A stretch of DNA of 26,654 bases, from the NCBI GenBank assembly GCA_900175165.2, contig FWWN02000675.1, positions 1,092 through 27,745 of the forward strand, read 5' to 3'. Each line of letters opens with the position of its first letter. Position 1 is the stretch's first letter. The notes beneath the pieces were generated by a model that saw nothing but the letters and a program-made list of their open reading frames with translations, was not told the DNA's origin and ran no database searches. The stretch is from Rhizomucor pusillus (Eukaryota; Mucoromycota; Mucoromycetes; Mucorales; Lichtheimiaceae). A program made the position numbers and the translations under genes. Below are positions 20,571-26,654 of the stretch, in pieces.

Positions 20571-21278
20571 CTGCAAAGAAAAAGTCGAGTACACGTGAAT
20601 GTAAAGATTTTTCACAATCGGGTGGCTGATCTGCTTATTATTCAGCGAAAATGTTAAAACCACTTGTGGTATACCATCCGCCCGCTTCATAATGACGAAG
20701 ATGCAAAGCAAAAAACGTGTATTGCATTTGCATCATGTAAAGTATAAGTGAGTATTCTATTACGTGTAGCTGGCCGCGCTACAAATAGAAAAGGCAAGCT
20801 TATATTTAGAGGTGCATATTTATAATCATAAGGGGAGTCCAAAAGGCAAATCTTTGGATGTACCTTGAAAATGTATATTAAACCATTGGGAAATTCCAAA
20901 GGCAATTCTTTGAGAAATCAGTGTCAAAGTAAACAATATCTGCAACTTGACAATTACAAACAATGTCAAGATTTGTAAGCTGGTGACAATAAAATACGAG
21001 ATGAAACAAATCTTTGATGTGATGTTTCCCAACCGAGTGGACCCTTCGCAAGTAATATGACTGAAAAAAGGATTATTCACGAATATCGCGAGAACACCGT
21101 GGGTACATGCATCGTATGTCTGGCTCCATGGATTTGTAAGCAAATCAAGGACAACGCATATTATGAGACGCCAGTCACGAATTGCGCCATCGAATGCAAC
21201 AAAATTTCGGGTCCGCTCTATCGCTGCAGATGGTTTATTTTCTTTCCAGCCGACAATACACCACCACAGAAGAACTGA
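20571..21278. other. Region upstream of GCLM, possibly holding exons of the minus-strand gene
   Basis: About 700 nt, A/T-rich. It must contain the GCLM promoter and might contain unresolved minus-strand exons that join the exon at 20517-20570. No motif was recognised on either strand. Confidence 0.4.
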
Positions 21279-22367
21279 ATGACAATGCCAACACCTACAG
21301 GCAATCCACCAAAGCTCGACATACCAGAATTTAAGGAGATAGTGCTATATACGGGTAATGTTATGCGCACGAGCGTAGCAGGGCAGACGAAAACTCTAAG
21401 CAAGAAGTCGAATGCCGAGGCGAGTTTGTTATATATTTGCAGTTTCGCTCATGTGCACCAATACCCGAAAATATAGATAATTAACGCCATTGCTGACACT
21501 TTGCATACTTCTTTGCACAAACCGGACCGGCCATCATTCCGTTATTATCCCGAATCATCACTTCTAGAAGTCCCTGATCTCCGCCTCAGTAGCCGCATAG
21601 CGCCCGATGACCGAGACGACGTAGAGGTGACAGGTGAGGCAAAACGTCCAGCATCAAATATCACGTTGATATGTGCTGACAGACATCATTAACGACTTGT
21701 AGCCAAGCTCTTCTATCTCGACAATCTAGAAACTTTATACCAAGCATCATATATCGAGTCCGCTGTATCACATCTTCAGAAACTTTTGGGCGTGCAAGAA
21801 ATCGACACATTTATCCTCTCATTTAAGAACTCGCCGACGTCCTCGCTCTTGAAAACTGCGTGGAAGCGATTAGAACAACAGCGTGAATCGGGTCGTCTCA
21901 TCAGACTAGGTGTTGCAGAATTCTCATATGAGGAATTGGATGCTATACTTTCCGATCCGTCAATTACAGTGAAACCGGTTGTAAATCAAATTAACGTTGA
22001 TCAGTGCTGCAAGATGCCTTCGCAACTTATTGAGTTAGCAAAGCGTCATAATGTTGAGCTACTGCACAACGGTGATTGTTCGGGTATGTCAGATTGAATT
22101 GGATATTATCGTTGATGACTGTTTATACCAATCCATATCGTAGACTTTTTATCATCCGAGACGTTTACCGATCTCTTACGGCAGAATCAAGTGGTTGATG
22201 GAACGACTACCGTTGCACCACGTTTTGTTCTTAAATATCATGTTTTTGTTAAATGCCGGAGTGTAGTCGCCGATAAAGGGTAAGCTTTCGGCACTCGCAT
22301 TGTTACCTGGGGTGGGACTGATTTTTTTGTTAGATACATTGTTGTCGGAGACGCATCCTCTGCATGA
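21279..22367 (+). CDS. GCLM: Glutamate-cysteine ligase modifier (regulatory) subunit
   Basis: The regulatory partner of the rate-limiting enzyme of glutathione synthesis; it has an aldo-keto-reductase-like fold but is not a reductase. Five exons: 21279-21419, 21477-21633, 21703-22083, 22144-22279, 22334-22367, giving 282 aa (human 274). Segments aligning with human GCLM: YTGNVMR, INAIADTLHTSLHK, DDVEVTAKLFYLDN (human VSAKLFIVE), LGVQEIDTFILSFKN (LGVAQLDSVIIASPP), WKRLEQQRESGRLIRLGVAEF, KPVVNQINVDQCCKMPSQL (NSNQVNLASCCVMPPDL), PRFVLKYHVFVKCRSVVADK and GYIVVGDASSA. Intron 1 has a GC donor (GAG|GCGAGT); reading through it meets an in-frame TAG, so splicing is needed. A poly(A) signal is at 22422. 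Its product would support the glutathione on which the dehydrogenase at 1456 depends. Confidence 0.9.
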
Positions 22368-22421
22368 CAATCAATACGATTTAAGACCTAAACTTATTCC
22401 ATAGATTACGCATACAAGGCT

Positions 22422-22427
22422 AATAAA
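22422..22427 (+). terminator. Poly(A) signal AATAAA after GCLM
   Basis: AATAAA lies 54 nt after the GCLM stop codon. Confidence 0.45.
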
Positions 22428-22501
22428 CTTCGCATTGCTCCTCTATGATCCATTTTGTATACGTCAAAAAAGAGACGAATTTTTTACTTGTAAATATTAG
22501 A

Positions 22502-22571
22502 TTCAAAAACCAGAAAGAAAAAGAAAGAAAGAAAAGGAAAGAGAGTGTGAGTGAAAAGAGGGGAAAGAAAA
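22502..22571 (+). repeat. Purine-rich low-complexity tract
   Basis: About 70 nt made almost only of A and G (AGAAAG-type units), between the convergent GCLM and RAC1 genes. In the RAC1 transcript it would be a polypyrimidine tract in or beyond the 3' untranslated region. Confidence 0.75.
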
Positions 22572-22659
22572 TGATGCATGGGAATTGACCACAGCATGAG
22601 TTGATGCATCTCCCCGCTCTAGTGCAGTTCAGCTTCCAATTATACAAAGGTTCTCAATT

Positions 22660-23737
<1,078 letters not shown>

Positions 23738-24211
23738 ATTAGTGTCACAAACTTGCGTTGCAGAGTACCAGGTTCGAGAAAGAAAGGTATGAATAAAGTT
23801 ATGAGCGTATGTAGTGTGCGAGACTGTGAGTGTACAAGTGTGTCCCTTTGCCGCAAAAAGGTTGTAGGAACAGGAGGAAGAGGGCTCGAAAGGGTCAGAT
23901 TCAGATCCCGCATGAAAGCTTTGCCCTTTTTGCCCTTTTCCTACCCGCTATTCACTGTAGATCTTCACCACCACCATGAGCCAACTCTCTCAGAACCAAC
24001 AGACAATACGCAAATATGCGAATAGCTCTTGGTATGTATTAAGGAAAGCTTTTTCGTAGAAATGTTTCAATATTCAAAATGGCTTATAGATTACAGGACA
24101 TATCCGTAAGAAGAGAATAAGTGGCATAAAAACATAGTAATCATACTAAACATAGTGGGTTGGGCTGGTAATGGGCGTAGAGAAGGGAAATACTTGCTGC
24201 ATATTTTCTAT
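23738..24211. other. RAC1 upstream region, no gene recognised
   Basis: 474 nt between the RAC1 start and the end of the broken minus-strand gene. It must contain the RAC1 promoter and 5' leader. Frames on either strand show no recognisable domain. Confidence 0.5.
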
Positions 24212-25570
24212 TCATAAGCTTAAGCTATACTGTGGATTTTTTACAAACTTCCGATTTCTTCTTGCATATATTTCGAGTTCGTCACAAATCTCGCTGTCGT
24301 TATCTTCTCCTTCCTGTACGGATATATGTTCATCATCCTCTATGAGCGAACGGTGGTCACGCTGCACTCTCTAGAATAGAGTCCTGGCATCTATCAGACG
24401 ACAGCGAAGGAGTGTTTGGCATCCTTCATCTCGTTGCTCCCTTTTAATTGTTTCTCCAATCTGTCTGCAACGTGACACAGCAAATTCCTGAAGCTGTTTC
24501 TGTTCCTCCTACAAAAGAAATAAAGTAACACAGCAAATTGAAAGCTGAAGAGGAGCTAGAATTTATAAAGGTAAGCATGTAGTCGTTTCCTTCTTTGTAT
24601 ATGCCACGTCTGTCCAAAAATCTGATTTAAGATTTTGGACCTCGTTCCATCCTATTGCATCTTGCAACATTTCTTCTCAATAGTTGTTGTACTGCTTCAG
24701 AAGTTGTTTTGCTGTTTTTGAACTCTTCTGGACAAGACCAAATATCTTGGTACTCAATCGCTCCCCTACTTTGCAATGTAAATAAATTACGATCTTTACA
24801 AACTCTTCTTTTGGCCATAGCAGTGACCGGACGTATCCAACTTCCCATTCCAAGCTCTTAGAGACTTCATCGTCGTTCGACGGCCAGCTAGAACAGCCTT
24901 TAGTTATCTCTTGAGATCCTCCTGATTTTGCTCGTTTCCACTAAAACTGCTAGCAAGTATCCAGGCTTGTATCATTCCAGGGAGCGCCGATATTTGGGAA
25001 GTGCTTTATGATGGAGTTCTCCACTTTGCAATGTTATACTTGGCTAGATCAAGCCTTCGCTCCATTCTTTGTGGCGGACCACTATCGTCATCTTCGTGCA
25101 GAATGAGAGGTCTTTTTCTACATATATACTATATGAGAACCCTGAATATCTGTATACATATAATATCATGCGATATTCACCTTTGGAATGAAAAGAGCAC
25201 ATTGGCATCTGTTAATAGATTGCGAAGTACCACTCGATATTCTTTTTTAATCACTTTTTCGGGATGCTTGCGGCGTCCACGGCAAACTTCTTGAATTGCA
25301 TTTGCCCCTTCTACAATGAATGGAATATATTCCAAGCTTCTGTAGATAAATGAAATGATGTATGCATATTATACCTCTACTAGTCTGAACTCCTCCTCCG
25401 CCCTTATTCTGTTACGATAATGTCTTAGCATTTGTATTGCTGCCGTATTATCCATCTTTGAGCCTTATGCCCAAAGCTATGACTGAGATCTCGAATGTCC
25501 TCCCAAAGAATTTTCTTCTGCAAGATTTCTTCTTGGTGTCTAACGAAGAAATATACTTACCTTTATCCAT
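24212..25570 (-). pseudogene. Unrecognised multi-exon gene, broken
   Basis: Protein-like segments run along the minus strand in changing frames, with plausible splice sites between some of them. In transcript order: KILWEDIRDLSHSFGHKAQR, then MDNTAAIQMLRHYRNRIRAE in another frame, GANAIQEVCRGRRKHPEKV and LTDANVLFSFQR, an intron (GTGAAT...TGTAG), KRPLILHEDDDSGPPQRMERR, then VENSIIKHFPNIGAPWNDTSL in another frame, later YQDIWSCPEEFKNSKTTSEA, and finally EEQKQLQEFAVSRCRQIGET. The last segment runs on past an in-frame TAG at 24374-24376 into an acidic stretch (LIEDDEHISVQEGEDNDSE) before ending at 24212. The shifting frames and internal stop indicate decay. I do not recognise the family; a repeated, transposon-borne gene is one possibility. 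Confidence 0.45.
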
Positions 25571-25924
25571 GGCAGGGAGTGAAAGTAAAGATAGGACTAA
25601 CGTGAGAAGGCTATCTATTAAGATGACACTGCTTTTCGCGTGGAGTGAAGCATGTGGGCCAGATTTTTACTAAGATTGCTTGAGTTATGAATGACATGCT
25701 TAGACTTTAGAGTACATGTCAGGACAGAGGCCATTGGATCAAGTAAACAAGAGATAAGGAATTTGTTTATGAAAGAAACAGTGCCGACCTGTCTACCTCT
25801 CAAAAAATTGGCAAAGATTCTTCTACAACATTATGCAAGCTTGATTTATGTGCCTGCTTGCCAGTCATCAAAAATTTCAGACCCATGCAAAATTGCTGTT
25901 AGGCAAACCTCTTATCTGCAGTAG
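25571..25924. other. Intergenic, no gene recognised
   Basis: 354 nt between the broken minus-strand gene and the zinc-finger-like fragment. Open frames exist on both strands (one of about 77 codons on plus) but have no recognisable motif or good splice context. Confidence 0.4.
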
Positions 25925-26216
25925 CTTCGTCGGCCACCAGCAGCATCCAGGCATACTGGCCGTGCTACCTTAGATAAGGATGGCAACGAAGAAATTGTAC
26001 ATGTCACCGTCTGCGATGTGTGCAATATGCATTTCCATCGCGACAGTGTAGCCGCGCACTCTCAAGCTTTATTTCAGCATCCATGCTTGAACATGGACGG
26101 CGTCCGAAATCCTTCATCAGACCATCAAAGCAATTAAAGCTGAATACCCATCCCCGTCAGATGGGTGGGGCCCTGTGCCCGTGCGGCTCGGATATGGTAA
26201 GCATGAACCTCAGTAT
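25925..26216 (+). pseudogene. Zinc-finger-like fragment, frameshifted
   Basis: A frame of 70 codons from 25925 to the stop at 26137 contains CDVCNMHFHRDSVAAHSQALFQH, with cysteines and histidines spaced roughly as in a C2H2 finger, after an acidic stretch DKDGNEEIVHV. A protein-like continuation in the +1 frame starts at about 26121 (IKAEYPSPSDGWGPVPVRLGYG) and is open up to the end of the right Fanzor copy. No start codon or upstream exon was found. It looks like a fragment of a gene or transposon reading frame. No family assigned. Confidence 0.35.
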
Positions 26217-26448
26217 ACTGTATTTTTTAAAAACAGTTGTCGTTTGGAGCATAAAATTGCATCATAAACAAGGCAAATTTAAACCTGTGGAATGAAATTA
26301 ATAAATATTCTTGTCGATCTAAGGAAGAGAACTTGCCATGTTGGTTCAAATTTGCCATGTAGCGCAGTTGCTCCAAACAATGCCAACCCGATCTCAATCA
26401 GTAAAAATTCCAGGTATTACAGGCTTGTATCCGTTTTTACTTACCGAA
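26217..26448 (-). other. Conserved non-coding Fanzor 3' end, right copy
   Basis: The counterpart of 1103-1334. It includes the inverted-repeat arms GTTTGGAGCA (26242-26251) and TGCTCCAAAC (26369-26378), the identical 30-nt run at 26295-26324 in the loop, and a terminal hairpin ACTGT/ACAGT (26217-26237). Candidate guide-RNA region and right end. Confidence 0.55.
26239..26384 (-). repeat. Imperfect inverted repeat in the right Fanzor copy
   Basis: The same arm pair as at 1165-1313, with about the same spacing. The ten-base arms are exact reverse complements in both copies, while the sequence next to them has changed. Confidence 0.7.
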
Positions 26449-26654
26449 TCATCTAAAGAGAAGCAGTCTCAAGAGTAGTACTTTCGATAATATTCAAAAT
26501 CCAAGATGAACTGCAAAGCTTACCGTAAAAACCTGAACCCTTTCGGGTCCCACATTCGCAGTGGTGGATTGATTTGGTCTACAGACGGCTTGGGGCGACC
26601 AAAGCCCTCCCAGACTTTTCTTGCAATGAAGTACATATTCTTCGAGGCATTGGT
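26449..26654 (-). CDS. Fanzor nuclease, C-terminal end, partial
   Basis: The visible coding part (26654-26524) reads NASKNMYFIARKVWEGFGRP-type sequence, the end of the RuvC-III motif, then QINPPLRMWDPKGFRFL without any break, unlike the left copy. An intron (26523-26453, GTAAGC...TTTAG) joins CG to ATGA, so the frame closes with Arg and TGA at 26449-26451. Everything upstream, including RuvC-I, RuvC-II and the zinc ribbon, is outside the window, so whether the gene is intact cannot be judged. Confidence 0.8.

Larger units (their letters stand above)
26217..26654 (-). mobile_element. Fanzor element, right copy, 3' part
   Basis: The 3' end of a second Fanzor element in inverted orientation to the one at 1-1334. 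It contains the last coding exon, the last intron, the stop and about 230 nt of non-coding 3' sequence. The two copies match through coding, intronic and non-coding parts alike, and the match ends near 26217. The rest of the element lies beyond the window. Confidence 0.82.

Overview
The window looks like a piece of an early-diverging fungal genome, most likely Mucoromycota (Mucorales-like). The genes are packed closely and carry many short introns of about 50-80 nt, often with a CTAAC/CTAAT-like branch site. They include a Rac1 GTPase, an animal-type base-exchange phosphatidylserine synthase and a glutamate-cysteine ligase modifier subunit. Both ends of the window hold a Fanzor element, the eukaryotic relative of TnpB. 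The lineage is inferred from gene content only.

Layout. 1-1334 (+): a decayed Fanzor element, its reading frame broken several times, with a conserved non-coding 3' end. 1456-3171 (+): class III alcohol dehydrogenase / S-(hydroxymethyl)glutathione dehydrogenase. 3471-4701 (+): GPI2/PIG-C. 4968-6627 (+): base-exchange phosphatidylserine synthase. 6813-12719 (-): a very long kinesin-4-like motor. 13031-14360 (-): ribosomal protein uL4, divergent from 14493-16065 (+), a short Nup85. 16494-19367 (+): a HutD-like cupin fused to an AstE/AspA-type zinc deacylase. 19442-19966 (-): a small four-helix membrane protein like TMEM128. 21279-22367 (+): glutamate-cysteine ligase modifier subunit. 22660-23737 (-): Rac1. 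24212-25570 (-): an unrecognised, broken multi-exon gene. 25925-26216 (+): a broken zinc-finger-like reading frame. 26217-26654 (-): the 3' end of a second Fanzor element, whose visible frame is intact.

The single-copy genes are ordinary housekeeping genes with no clear common pathway. Two loose pairings exist: GPI2 and the PS synthase are both ER lipid enzymes in tandem, and formaldehyde dehydrogenase and GCLM both depend on or make glutathione. The two most unusual items are (i) the inverted pair of Fanzor elements, which share about 230 nt of conserved, foldable sequence after the stop codon and so are candidates for the guide (omega) RNA and right end, and (ii) the HutD-AstE/AspA fusion protein. 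Gene models were assembled by hand from splice sites and reading phase; every multi-exon total given is a multiple of three. Family names come from recognised motifs, not from database searches.
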